A DNA stretch of 18,815 bases from CAZJYC01 sp964550165 (GCA_964550165.1 CAZJYC010000048.1:1-18815); one strand, 5' to 3'. Shown: positions 1-7,711, counted from the stretch's first letter. The notes: generated from the sequence alone by a model not told the origin. Program-made: numbers and translations.

Positions 1-94
1 CCGCAGCCGCCGAGAAGGGCTGCGAGGGAACGGCGTTAAAAACCTGAAGGGGAGCAAGGCCATCCTGAAGAGGCTTTCAGATGAGCCATGCAAA

Positions 95-841
95 ATGGAA
101 GAGAGCCTCTTGGATAAAATCGTGGCTAAGCGAAATGAAAAATCGATCGTAGAGCCAAAACCCTGGAGAAATTTCCCCAAGCCAGAGGCCATTTATATCC
201 CTATCGATTCGCCCTCCAGGCTCCTGCAAAAGACCTTAAAAAAGCATTCCCTCAAAGAAAGACACATCGGCTTCGGCTATCTTTATCTTCTGAGGGAGAA
301 AACAGTTCTCTACTACGCTACAGGAGCCCCGCTGGCTGTTTTCTGCTTGGAAAGCCTCATCGCCTCCGGGGCCAAAGATATCCTTGTTCTTGGTTTCTGC
401 GGCTCCCTCAACCCGAAATATAAGCTGATGGATGTCGCCAGTGTCTCCAAAGCTTTCTCCGAGGAGGGAACATCAAGACACTATTTTTCTCGAAAAAGAA
501 TTTTTTATCCTTCTCCTTTTTTAAAAAACGAGGTTGAAACAATCCTCCAGGCTGCGCATCTCCCTTTCCTTAGCGGAAGCCTTGTCTCAACAGACGCGCC
601 TTACAGAGAAACAAAATCCTGGCTGGAGCAAAAACAAAAAAGAAAAATAGATTTGGTCGATATGGAAACCTCGGCAGTTTTTTCCCTGGCAGAATTTCGC
701 GGAATCCAAGCGGCTGCTCTGCTGATCGTGTCTGATGAGCTAGAAAAAAAAGGCTGGAAAAAAGAATTTCATTCACCTGCAATGGATGAAAAAATAAAAA
801 AGTATTTTCTGCCATTTATAACGCAAGAGTGGATTTGGTAG
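95..841 (+). CDS. Nucleoside phosphorylase-family protein (PNP/UDP phosphorylase fold), divergent
   Basis: A 248-residue protein that I place in the purine/uridine phosphorylase superfamily, whose members cleave nucleosides with phosphate to a base and ribose-1-phosphate in the cytoplasm. The visible family marks are a GAPLAV stretch near residue 77, a hydrophobic strand ending in LGFCGSL (about 99-105), STDAPYRE (165-172), DMETSAVF with D189-M190-E191 in the position of the ribose-binding Met-Glu pair, and SDEL with Asp214 where the base-binding acid sits. The usual N-terminal phosphate motif GDPxR is not intact; the closest stretch is DSPSRL at about residue 38, so substrate and activity are uncertain. 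The ATG at 95 has no strong ribosome-binding site, and the frame stays open back to position 2, so the gene may start upstream of the window. It ends 45 bases before the next gene and may be cotranscribed with it. Family assignment is fairly sure; substrate is unknown. Confidence 0.72.
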   Translation: MEESLLDKIVAKRNEKSIVEPKPWRNFPKPEAIYIPIDSPSRLLQKTLKKHSLKERHIGFGYLYLLREKTVLYYATGAPLAVFCLESLIASGAKDILVLGFCGSLNPKYKLMDVASVSKAFSEEGTSRHYFSRKRIFYPSPFLKNEVETILQAAHLPFLSGSLVSTDAPYRETKSWLEQKQKRKIDLVDMETSAVFSLAEFRGIQAAALLIVSDELEKKGWKKEFHSPAMDEKIKKYFLPFITQEWIW

Positions 842-886
842 ATTGAAAAATCAAGTTCCGGAATGTCAAGAAAAACGGAGACCAAA

Positions 887-1846
887 ATGAAACCTAAGGT
901 ATTGATAACACGTAAGATACTTCCTGAAGCCCTTGCTTATCTTGCGAGCCACACCGATTACGAAATAGGAGCTATTGACAGAAATCCCGCAAAAGAAGAA
1001 ATCATAAAAAAGCTCAAAGATAAAGAAGGGCTCCTTTCACTCCTTACAGATCCTGTCGACAAGGATATTATCGATTCGGCCCCTCGCTTGAAAATCATCG
1101 CCAATTGTGCAGTTGGCTATGACAACATCGACGTGGACCATGCGCGGAAGAAAGGTATCCTGGTGACCAATACCCCTGGAGTGTTAACGGAAACCACAGC
1201 CGACCTCGCCTGGGCTCTCATCTTTGCTGTAGCTCGAAGAATTCCCCAGGCCGACCGATTCACCCGCAAAAAGAAATTCAAAGGATGGGCACTCGACCTC
1301 TTCCTGGGCAAAGAAATCACCGGAAAGCGCCTGGGCATAATCGGCATGGGGAGGATTGGAAGAGCTGTTGCCCAAAGAGCCCGGGCTTTTGCCATGGACG
1401 TCGTCTACTCAGACCCAAACGGTTTGAATCCAGAAGAAGAGAAGAAATTCAGGACTTCTTTTCTTCCTCTGGATGAGCTCCTGTCCACATCGGATATTAT
1501 CACCATCCACGCTGCTCTCAATCCCCAAACCCATCATCTGATTTCAGAAAACAAAATCAAATTGCTAAAAAAAGATGCCATTCTCGTCAATGTGGCTCGA
1601 GGAGCGCTCATGGACGAAAAGGCACTGGCTGAAGCCTTAGAAAAAGGAAAGCTCTGGGGAGCTGGCTTGGATGTCTACGAAAGGGAGCCTCAAATCGAGG
1701 AAAAGCTTCTTTCTTTGGAAAACGTTGTCCTTCTTCCTCATATCGGGAGTGCGACCTACGAAACCCGCCTCAAAATGGCGATGATGGCTGCGCGGAATTT
1801 AATCCAGGGGCTAAGAGGAGAAACGCCTGAGAATTTAATCATGTAA
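887..1846 (+). CDS. D-2-hydroxyacid dehydrogenase, glyoxylate/hydroxypyruvate reductase type
   Basis: A 319-residue NAD(P)-dependent D-isomer 2-hydroxyacid dehydrogenase. Members close to this type reduce glyoxylate or hydroxypyruvate to glycolate or D-glycerate. The substrate domain has the ANCAVGYDNID segment (residues 73-83) and TPGVLTETTADLA (96-108). The Rossmann core shows GMGRIG at 153-158. The catalytic trio is visible as Arg238 (NVARGALMDE), Glu267 (DVYEREP) and His285 (LLPHIGSA). I start it at the ATG at 887 because GGAG at 877-880 sits six bases upstream. An in-frame ATG at 863 would add eight residues but lacks such a site. The length is normal for the GyaR/GhrB group. Sequence alone does not separate glyoxylate reductase from hydroxypyruvate reductase or a phosphoglycerate dehydrogenase-like role. 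It converges with larE across a repeat-bearing spacer. Confidence 0.9.
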   Translation: MKPKVLITRKILPEALAYLASHTDYEIGAIDRNPAKEEIIKKLKDKEGLLSLLTDPVDKDIIDSAPRLKIIANCAVGYDNIDVDHARKKGILVTNTPGVLTETTADLAWALIFAVARRIPQADRFTRKKKFKGWALDLFLGKEITGKRLGIIGMGRIGRAVAQRARAFAMDVVYSDPNGLNPEEEKKFRTSFLPLDELLSTSDIITIHAALNPQTHHLISENKIKLLKKDAILVNVARGALMDEKALAEALEKGKLWGAGLDVYEREPQIEEKLLSLENVVLLPHIGSATYETRLKMAMMAARNLIQGLRGETPENLIM

Positions 1847-1856
1847 CGTTTGCTAA

Positions 1857-1946
1857 GTCGTCGTAGGGATAAGCCGAAGCCGCGAACCGAGCGTGGCGGG
1901 AAGCGGCATGGCTATCCGACGGAGTCGGTTGCTCGCCATGACAAAA
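1857..1946. repeat. Degenerate palindromic repeat between convergent genes
   Basis: This lies in the 123-base spacer between two convergent genes. Read on the minus strand it begins TGTCATGGCGAGCAACCGA, matching 17 of 19 bases of TGTCATTGCGAGCGACCGA in the element at 17184-17360. On the plus strand GGCTATCCGACGGAGTCGG resembles GGCAATCCGACGAAGTCG of that element. Its ends form an imperfect inverted repeat (CGTCGTAGGGATAAGCC against GGCTATCCGACGG). I read it as a diverged member of the same dispersed repeat family, which may also act as a two-way transcript end because the stems sit just after both stop codons. Confidence 0.55.
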
Positions 1947-1969
1947 TAACAAAATGCCCTGCCTCTGTA

Positions 1970-2824
1970 TCAGCGCAGTTGGTCTAAAGGTTCGTTCATG
2001 CTGCCTGTCCTGTAGCCAGCGAGGTCTAAAGTGATATAGATATATCCAAGCTTCTTGAGATTCCGAATAACCGCTTTCCGGATTTCTCTCTCCATGATTT
2101 TCGGGAATTCATCAGGTTCGAGCTCAATCCGGGCAATCTGGCCATGGTGTCTCACTCTGATTTGAGAAAAGCCCAATTTTTTCAGGCACTCCTCGGCTTG
2201 CGCCACCCGTCTTAAGCTTTCTGTTTCAATTCGAGTGTAGTAAGGGAATCGTGAGGACAGACAGGCGAGGGAAGGCTTGTTCCAGGTCGGGAGGTTGAGC
2301 TTCTGGGAAAGCTGCCTGATCTCATGTTTCCTTAAACGGACTTCTTTCAGGGGTGAACGAATAGCCAGTTCTCTGGCCGCTTTTGCTCCAGGTCGAAAAT
2401 CCTTTAAGTCATCGTAGTTTGAACCATCGAGAATGGAAGAAATCCCTTCCTCCTTGGCGATATCTTTAAGCTTGGCAAAAAGCTCCCTTTTGCAAAAATA
2501 ACAGCGCTGAGGCGGGTTAGCGGCAAAATCAGGATTTTCCAGCTCTTGTGTCCGGATCATTTTGTAACGGACATTCAGCTTTCTCGCCAGCCTTTCGGCT
2601 TCTTTCCTCTCTTTTTCCGGATAAGTCTCGGAACCGGCTATGACGGCCAAAACATTCTCACCCAAAACATCACGAGCCACTTTCAAAAGGAACGTGCTGT
2701 CTACCCCGCCGGAGAAGGCAACCAGGACTTTCCCCATTTTTTTCAGAGCCTTCTTCAATTCTTCATATTTCACCTGGATCGACTTATGGATTTTTTTGTT
2801 TCTGACTGGGCCTGTTTTTTTCAT
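1970..2824 (-). CDS. larE: ATP-dependent sulfur transferase LarE (PP-loop family), three-cysteine type
   Basis: A PP-loop ATPase of the LarE family. LarE adenylates the pyridinium-dicarboxylate precursor of the nickel-pincer nucleotide cofactor and delivers sulfur to it. Counting from the GTG at 2833, the pyrophosphate loop SGGVDST is at residues 41-47, GSNYDDLKDFRPG at about 137-149, and the family segment KPSLACLSSRFPY at about 186-198. Cysteines 111 and 114 (RCYFC) and 191 (ACLSSR) match the three-cysteine arrangement that binds an iron-sulfur cluster in some LarE proteins, in contrast to the single-cysteine sacrificial form. I prefer the ATG at 2824 over the GTG at 2833, because AAAGG lies only about three bases before the GTG. 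Neither larB, larC nor larA is in the window, so the cofactor's client enzyme is unknown. It is the only gene between two repeat-rich spacers and has its own TATAAT-like promoter element. Confidence 0.85.
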   Translation of the reverse strand: MKKTGPVRNKKIHKSIQVKYEELKKALKKMGKVLVAFSGGVDSTFLLKVARDVLGENVLAVIAGSETYPEKERKEAERLARKLNVRYKMIRTQELENPDFAANPPQRCYFCKRELFAKLKDIAKEEGISSILDGSNYDDLKDFRPGAKAARELAIRSPLKEVRLRKHEIRQLSQKLNLPTWNKPSLACLSSRFPYYTRIETESLRRVAQAEECLKKLGFSQIRVRHHGQIARIELEPDEFPKIMEREIRKAVIRNLKKLGYIYITLDLAGYRTGSMNEPLDQLR

Positions 2825-2842
2825 GATATTCACTCGCCTTTC

Positions 2843-2848
2843 ATTATA
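2843..2848 (-). promoter_or_regulatory. Putative -10 element of larE
   Basis: The minus strand reads TATAAT here, 18 bases before the preferred larE ATG. No good -35 hexamer lies 16-18 bases upstream; the nearest TTGAAA is 24 bases away. The implied leader is only about ten bases long. Sequence match only. Confidence 0.35.
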
Positions 2849-3105
2849 CCGAAACTTACAAAAAATTTAGTGTTTCAAAAACAAAAGGTTTTCCTGGAGA
2901 TCAAATTTTCCAGGCTCTCTTCCATTTTGTGTGACTTATCTGAGAACCTCTCAGAGATGGCCGGAGCGACCATTGAAGGCTTAGCCTTCCCGAGTTCCCT
3001 CTTGAGGAGATTTCCCGCGGAGGCTAAGCGGTTAGAAAACCGTTTGAAGGCTGAGCGGGCACGGTTCCTCGACCGGAGGGAGAGGAGATCGAAGCCTGAA
3101 ACCGA

Positions 3106-3136
3106 GCGGGCTTTGCACGGCTTCGGCAAAGCCCGC
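3106..3136 (-). terminator. Stem-loop after ispG, possible operon terminator
   Basis: A perfect 11-bp stem (GCGGGCTTTGC with GCAAAGCCCGC) and a 9-base loop, about 32 bases beyond the ispG stop codon. In the minus-strand transcript it is not followed by a clear U-run, so it would be a weak intrinsic terminator or an RNA-stabilising 3' hairpin. It also belongs to the palindrome cluster described for this spacer. Confidence 0.4.
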
Positions 3137-3168
3137 GTGTTTTCGAACCACTTAGCCGGAGCGAGTTC

Positions 3169-4257
3169 CTAGCCCTTACCGAATCTTTGAATTTCTTCGA
3201 TAAATTCAGCGATAATCTTACTGCCTTTTAAGCGGCGAAGGACCTTGCCTTTCTTGAAGACCACAGCTTCTTTCCGGCCGAAGGCTAAGCCGATATCCGC
3301 TTCTCTTGCTTCACCAGGTCCGTTGACCATACAACCCATGAGGGCGATATCGATATCCGCTTTAACTCGAGAGAGCTGTTCTTCAACCGCATCCACGATA
3401 TGAATCAAATCCACTTCACAGCGGCCGCAGGTCGGGCAGGCGATGACATTGGGCCCAGAGGAGCGAAGACCAAGGCTGGAAAGGATAAGGAATCCGACAC
3501 GAACCTCCTCCTCAGGAGGGGCAGTCAGAGAAACTCTAATGGTGTCCGCTAACCCATGGCTCAAAAGAAGGGCCAGGCCGGCCGCGGACTTCACTGCACC
3601 TGGAATGAGGCTTCCGGCTTCTGTGATTCCCGCATGAAAAGGATAGTCCACCTCCTCCGCCATGAGCCTGTAAGCCTTGAACGTGCGGATGATATCGGAG
3701 GCTTTCAAGGATATTTTGATCAGATGAAAATCCAGGTCCTCTAAAATCCTGACGTGCTTCAGGGCACTCTCCGCCATGGCTTCTGGAGTCGCACTCCCAA
3801 ACTTACGAAGCAGAGATTTCTCCAGAGAGCCGGAATTCACGCCAATCCTGATGGGGATGGAGCGTTCTCTGGCGGCATAAACAACCTCTTTCACCTTCTC
3901 CTTGGCACCGATGTTGCCGGGATTTATGCGCAAGGCGTCTGCACCCTTGTCCACAGCAGCAACGGCCAGCCGGTAGTCAAAGTGGATGTCAGCCACAAGA
4001 GGCAAGGAGACCTGCTTCTTGATTTTGCCAAAAGCTTCAACAGCTTCTCTGTCCGGAATAGCCACCCGGACAATCTCGCATCCTGCCTCTTTGAGTCTTT
4101 TTATCTGGGAGACGGTCGGACCGACATCCCTTGTATCGGTTTTTGTCATGGATTGGACAGCAACAGGCGCATCCCCGCCGATAGCCACTTTCCCGATCTT
4201 AATCTGTCGTGTTTTCCGCCGCTTGAAATCGGGCTCAAAGCTCGAATACTTTTTCAT
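3169..4257 (-). CDS. ispG: 4-hydroxy-3-methylbut-2-en-1-yl diphosphate synthase IspG (GcpE)
   Basis: A 362-residue enzyme of the non-mevalonate (MEP) isoprenoid pathway that reductively converts methylerythritol cyclodiphosphate to HMBPP using a [4Fe-4S] cluster. The N-terminal TIM barrel has VQSMTKTDTRD (34-44) and RINPGNIG (110-117). The C-terminal cluster domain has CPTCGRC with Cys274 and Cys277, then MGCMVNGPGE with Cys309 and Glu316, the usual three Cys plus Glu ligands. The length matches the compact bacterial two-domain form, without the plant/Chlamydia insert. It is the last gene of the uppS-cdsA-dxr-rseP-ispG run, 59 bases after rseP. The start codon is preceded by an A-rich tract (AAAAAAAG) rather than a good ribosome-binding site. 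A palindromic stem-loop follows the stop. Confidence 0.97.
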   Translation of the reverse strand: MKKYSSFEPDFKRRKTRQIKIGKVAIGGDAPVAVQSMTKTDTRDVGPTVSQIKRLKEAGCEIVRVAIPDREAVEAFGKIKKQVSLPLVADIHFDYRLAVAAVDKGADALRINPGNIGAKEKVKEVVYAARERSIPIRIGVNSGSLEKSLLRKFGSATPEAMAESALKHVRILEDLDFHLIKISLKASDIIRTFKAYRLMAEEVDYPFHAGITEAGSLIPGAVKSAAGLALLLSHGLADTIRVSLTAPPEEEVRVGFLILSSLGLRSSGPNVIACPTCGRCEVDLIHIVDAVEEQLSRVKADIDIALMGCMVNGPGEAREADIGLAFGRKEAVVFKKGKVLRRLKGSKIIAEFIEEIQRFGKG

Positions 4258-4316
4258 CTTTTTTTATCGCTTAACCTTTTTTGTTGTGCTGAATCCTGGC
4301 ACGCTGATATCAAAAT

Positions 4317-5720
4317 TTATTTCCAAAAGAGAAGGCTTTCCCATCCGTCAGGAAGTCTTCTGACAACATCGTTGAGGACAAGAAAAACAAGCAGGAAGAT
4401 AAAAATAGTAAACCCGATCTGCATTACGATTTGTTTGACTTTAGGGCTGAAATCTCTCCGCGCTATTCCTTCCAGAATTAAAACAAGAATCTGTCCTCCA
4501 TCCAGGATGGGGATGGGAAAAAGGTTGATTATTCCCAGTTGCAGGCTGATAAAGGCGATAAGGCTCATCATGGCCATGAGGCCCATACGAAATGCTTTGT
4601 AGGAAAAATTCGCAATTTCAATCGGGCCGCCAAGCTGACGCGCCGAGGCCTCTCCGCTTACCAGATCTTTTACGTAATTGACCAGGACAAAAGCGAGTCG
4701 CGTGTTCTGTCTGACGCTTTCGGCGATGGCGGCGAAGAAGCCGTATTGCTTGAAAACAAACTTTTGACCTGTGAGCATTCCCACCTTTCCGACCTTTATC
4801 TCGAGACCGGCCCTCAATCGAAGCGTCGGAACGGGCCAGGAGAGCAATGTGACCTCGTGAACCTCTTTTTCAGGACGAGGGGCAATTTTGAGGATTAATT
4901 TCTTTCCCTCTCTCTCCACAAGAAACTCAAGCTCTTTTCCCAGGCTTTTTTCGATGACCTCATTGAGACGGAGAAAGTAGATGGGTTGGCTATCGATGGC
5001 CAGGATAACATCTCCTGGCTTTATGCCGGCTCTTTCGGCAGGCGAATTTGGTGTGACTTCAATAACTTGATTGAGGATTTCCCCAAAAAATCCTGCATAG
5101 CCTGTTTCATATCTTGTTTTACTCTCGGTCATAAGCTGGACATTCAAGATCTCCTGCCCTCTTCTCACCTCCAGATTGATCAGCCTTCTGGGTTTGGTTC
5201 CTACGGCTATTTCCACGTCATTCCAGGTCTTCGTTTTTCTCTTGTTGATGCTCAGAATCTCATCGCCAACTTTTAAGTTTGCGCGGCCTGCCGGAGAGCT
5301 TGGCTCAATCCAACCGATGGCTGGCTTCTTATCCATGTGCGCAGGAGTTTTGACACCGACCATGTTGATGACGGAAAGAAAAACAAATGCCAGGAAAATG
5401 TTCATTACCGAACCCATGACCAAGACCAAAAATCTCTGCCACCGTTTCTTCACCATAAAATCATAAGGCTCGAGCTCCCTTTTTTTATCCAGAGCTTCCT
5501 CTCCAGAAAACCTAACGTAGCCCCCCAGCGGCACCAGGCTCACACGGTAATCCGTATCTCCTTTCTTGAGCCCAAAAAGTCTCTTGCCATAACCCCAGGA
5601 GAAGACTTCCACTCTAACCTTCATCAGCTTGGCCATGAAAAAATGGCCGAATTCATGGACAAAGACAAGGATGCTAAACACAATTCCAAAAGCTAAAATT
5701 GTTCCGAAAATCGAACCCAT
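4317..5720 (-). CDS. rseP: RIP metalloprotease RseP (site-2 protease) with two PDZ domains
   Basis: A 467-residue membrane zinc protease that cuts transmembrane helices, classically anti-sigma factors in the envelope-stress response. The first membrane helix carries HEFGH at residues 22-26 (zinc ligands His22 and His26, catalytic Glu23). The third ligand motif NLFPIPILDGG is at 399-409, just before the last helices. Between them are a second helix (about 97-120) and two PDZ domains. The first has PAIGWIEPSSPAGRANLKVGD (133-153), the second VIEVTPNSPAERAGIKPGD (219-237). The tandem PDZ layout and length match the E. coli RseP group rather than single-PDZ Gram-positive RasP, which fits a diderm host. 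Only one base separates its ATG from the dxr stop, so translation is probably coupled. No anti-sigma factor or sigma-E gene is in the window, so its substrate is unknown. Confidence 0.97.
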   Translation of the reverse strand: MGSIFGTILAFGIVFSILVFVHEFGHFFMAKLMKVRVEVFSWGYGKRLFGLKKGDTDYRVSLVPLGGYVRFSGEEALDKKRELEPYDFMVKKRWQRFLVLVMGSVMNIFLAFVFLSVINMVGVKTPAHMDKKPAIGWIEPSSPAGRANLKVGDEILSINKRKTKTWNDVEIAVGTKPRRLINLEVRRGQEILNVQLMTESKTRYETGYAGFFGEILNQVIEVTPNSPAERAGIKPGDVILAIDSQPIYFLRLNEVIEKSLGKELEFLVEREGKKLILKIAPRPEKEVHEVTLLSWPVPTLRLRAGLEIKVGKVGMLTGQKFVFKQYGFFAAIAESVRQNTRLAFVLVNYVKDLVSGEASARQLGGPIEIANFSYKAFRMGLMAMMSLIAFISLQLGIINLFPIPILDGGQILVLILEGIARRDFSPKVKQIVMQIGFTIFIFLLVFLVLNDVVRRLPDGWESLLFWK

Positions 5721-5721
5721 T

Positions 5722-6888
5722 TTATACCCTTTCTCTCAATAAGTTCCTGGCCTTTTCTCTTTCTTCCTTGTCCACTTCCAGTATATCCTCAAGACTCCGA
5801 ACATCTTTTTTTTGATGACTCTCAACGATCTCTGTCACAATTTTTGAGATGTCCATAAATCTTATCTTTTCTTCCAGAAAAGCGCAAACAGCAATTTCGT
5901 TGGCCGCATTAAGAGCAACTGGAAAACTCCCCTCTTCTTCCAGAGCCTGCCGCGAAAGTTTAATCAGAGGGAATCTCTCCAGATCGACCTTAAAAAATTC
6001 TAAAGCCATGATCTGAGTCAGGTCCAGATAGGGTACCGGAGAAATATCTCGATCGGGATAAGTCAAAGCGTACTGGATAGGAACTCTCATATCTGTGGTG
6101 CTGAGCTGAGCCAGGACAGAACCATCACACATCTCGACAAGGGAATGGACAATACTCTGGGGATGAATCAAAACCGCTAACTGCTGGGATTTAAGGTTAA
6201 AAAGCCATCTGGCCTCGATGAGTTCCAAACCCTTATTCATCAAAGTCGCAGAATCGATCGTGACTTTTTTGCCCATCTTCCACGTGGGATGATTCAGAGC
6301 TTCCCTCAGGCTAATCCTTTCCATTTCTTGCCGCGATCTCCTGAAAAAAGGCCCTCCTGAAGCCGTCAGTGTCACTTTCCTGACCCTATTCCGTTTTTCC
6401 TTGGCCAAGCATTGAAAAATGCCGCTGTGCTCACTGTCAACAGGAATAATTTTCGAGCCGATTTCCCGAGCTTTGGCCAAGATCAAAGCCCCTGCTACAA
6501 CCATGCTCTCTTTATTGGCCAGAGCAATTTTATTCCCGGCTTTAACCGCAGCAAGAGTCGGCCTTAAGCCATCGATCCCAGGAATGGCAGAGACGACGAT
6601 ATCATTCTCATCAAAACAGGCAACTTCCTCGGCGCCCTCCGGGCCGTAGGCGACCCGAATGGATTTTTTCTTAAGCCTCTGCCTGAACTCTAAAGCTTCC
6701 TCCCTGTCTCCAAGCGAAACGATCTTGGGCCTGAACTCTTCGACTTGCGTCTCAAGCAGCTTGGTGTTGCGGCCAGCCGCCAGACCGACCACTTTGAACC
6801 TGTGGCCGAGTTTTTCGATGACCTTCAGGCTGCTGCGGCCGATCGAACCGGTTGAGCCCAGGATGGCGACATTCTTCACTTCGCTCAA
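5722..6888 (-). CDS. dxr: 1-deoxy-D-xylulose 5-phosphate reductoisomerase Dxr (IspC)
   Basis: A 388-residue NADPH enzyme that rearranges and reduces DXP to 2-C-methyl-D-erythritol 4-phosphate, the committed step of the MEP pathway and the fosmidomycin target. The nucleotide-binding loop GSTGSIG is at residues 11-17 and ANKES at 124-128. Asp151 and Glu153 (PVDSEHSGIFQ) with Glu222 (MNKGLE) are the metal ligands. ASGGPF at 176-181 and HPTWKMGKKVTIDSAT (200-215) form the active-site segments. The start codon is TTG at 6888. It is convincing because AAGGAG at 6897-6902 lies eight bases upstream and just two bases after the cdsA stop, a coupled arrangement. A GTG three codons later is the only other near start. 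Together with ispG in the same operon it commits the host to the MEP route. Confidence 0.97.
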   Translation of the reverse strand: MSEVKNVAILGSTGSIGRSSLKVIEKLGHRFKVVGLAAGRNTKLLETQVEEFRPKIVSLGDREEALEFRQRLKKKSIRVAYGPEGAEEVACFDENDIVVSAIPGIDGLRPTLAAVKAGNKIALANKESMVVAGALILAKAREIGSKIIPVDSEHSGIFQCLAKEKRNRVRKVTLTASGGPFFRRSRQEMERISLREALNHPTWKMGKKVTIDSATLMNKGLELIEARWLFNLKSQQLAVLIHPQSIVHSLVEMCDGSVLAQLSTTDMRVPIQYALTYPDRDISPVPYLDLTQIMALEFFKVDLERFPLIKLSRQALEEEGSFPVALNAANEIAVCAFLEEKIRFMDISKIVTEIVESHQKKDVRSLEDILEVDKEEREKARNLLRERV

Positions 6889-6896
6889 AAGCCTGG

Positions 6897-6902
6897 CTCC
6901 TT
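6897..6902 (-). promoter_or_regulatory. Ribosome-binding site fixing a TTG start for dxr
   Basis: The minus strand reads AAGGAG here, eight bases before the TTG at 6886-6888 and two bases after the cdsA stop codon. No ATG lies in the first residues of Dxr, so this site decides the start. Confidence 0.7.
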
Positions 6903-6904
6903 AT

Positions 6905-7711
6905 TTATCCCCAGAATAATTTAATCAGATAATAGAAAAATGGCGTGGCCAGAATAAGGCTGTCTATTCGGTCCAAAAATCCGCCGTGACCTGGAAGGAC
7001 ACTGGATGAATCTTTTACTCCTACAGCTCTCTTGAAAAGGGATTCCACCGGGTCGCTGATTTGAGCCACAATATGAACCAAGATACCGCAGACGATTGCC
7101 TTCCAGAGAGGAATGCTCCTCAGCAAGACCTGTTGAGCGATGATAGCCCCTAAGATGGCGAATACAATTCCGCCAAAACCTCCTTCCCAAGTTTTGCGGG
7201 GGCTTGCCATGGGAGCCATTTTGTGTTTTCCCCAGAGCATCCCTACCAAGTAGGCTCCCGTATCCCCCAAAAAAATAACCGCAAAAAGAAAATAGATGGC
7301 AGAGGGCCCTCTCTCCGCTCTCAGGAAATAGAAGAAGTTGAGAGTAAAACTCAAATACAGAGCGCCAAAAAACGTTATGGATACAGAAGAAGGAAAAGTG
7401 ACAAGTTTTTCCAAGGTGTTGAAGGACACGAGGTAATACAGACCGATAATAAGAAGGCATATAAAGAAAGCCAGAGCAGGGCTGATATTTTCAAAATAAA
7501 AAGAGGAGCTGATGGTTAAGGCTAGAAGCATGCCCAGCAATTTTTGTGGATAAAGCTTTCTCCAGCGGAAGAGGTTATAAAACTCAAAAAGAGACGCCAG
7601 AATTATGGCCTGCAAGAATAAGAAAAAAGCAAGAGGAGGGACAAATTGAATAATCAAAAAAACAAGAAGCAGTAATACAAGGGCGGTGGGGACTCTTTTA
7701 CGCAGACTCAT
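6905..7711 (-). CDS. cdsA: Phosphatidate cytidylyltransferase CdsA
   Basis: A polytopic membrane enzyme, 268 residues from the preferred ATG. It makes CDP-diacylglycerol from CTP and phosphatidic acid for phospholipid synthesis. About seven or eight hydrophobic segments run through it. The C-terminal CDP-alcohol signature is complete: DPVESLFKR (220-228), VKDSSS (232-237), then LPGHGGFLDRIDS (239-251), with Asp220, Lys233-Asp234, His242 and Asp247/Asp250 as expected. LGDTGAYLVG (148-157) and SPRKTWEGG (170-178) are also typical. A TTG three codons upstream (7720) is possible, but neither start has a clear ribosome-binding site. The gene follows uppS after 77 bases and is followed closely by dxr, the common uppS-cdsA-dxr order. 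Confidence 0.96.
   Translation of the reverse strand: MSLRKRVPTALVLLLLVFLIIQFVPPLAFFLFLQAIILASLFEFYNLFRWRKLYPQKLLGMLLALTISSSFYFENISPALAFFICLLIIGLYYLVSFNTLEKLVTFPSSVSITFFGALYLSFTLNFFYFLRAERGPSAIYFLFAVIFLGDTGAYLVGMLWGKHKMAPMASPRKTWEGGFGGIVFAILGAIIAQQVLLRSIPLWKAIVCGILVHIVAQISDPVESLFKRAVGVKDSSSVLPGHGGFLDRIDSLILATPFFYYLIKLFWG

Larger units (their letters stand above)
2834..3168. other. Gene-free spacer packed with short palindromes
   Basis: This 335-base stretch lies between larE and ispG, which run in the same direction. From about 2949 onward it holds several inverted repeats: CTCTCAGAG at 2949-2957, a 15-bp palindrome at 2975-2989 (GAAGGCT, T, AGCCTTC), GCGGTT/AACCGT around 3028-3043, and an 11-bp perfect stem at 3106-3116 with 3126-3136. 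A longer pair of inverted arms, at 3022-3041 (GGCTAAGCGGTTAGAAAACC) and 3138-3157, encloses much of this with three mismatches. GCCGGAGCGA occurs twice (2959-2968, 3154-3163). Open frames cross the region on both strands, but their translations are rich in Arg, Glu and Leu and resemble no family I know. I read it as non-coding repeat DNA. Confidence 0.6.

Noticed and set aside
3..47. Fourteen codons in frame 3 ending in a TGA at 45-47, possible C-terminus of an upstream gene (reads AAAEKGCEGTALKT)
   Set aside because: Too short to identify, and another frame is open across the same bases into the phosphorylase gene.
2875..3129. An 84-codon minus-strand frame in the larE-ispG spacer
   Set aside because: It lies in palindromic DNA, has no ribosome site and no family resemblance. 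A genome-wide copy search would settle whether it is repeat DNA.
2546..3172. A 208-codon plus-strand open frame running from within larE through the palindrome cluster
   Set aside because: Its first half is antisense to larE and its second half translates palindromic repeat DNA into Arg/Glu-rich sequence; not protein-like.
3754..4602. A 282-codon plus-strand open frame opposite ispG and rseP
   Set aside because: It spans the junction of two clearly real minus-strand genes and looks like a reading shadow of them.
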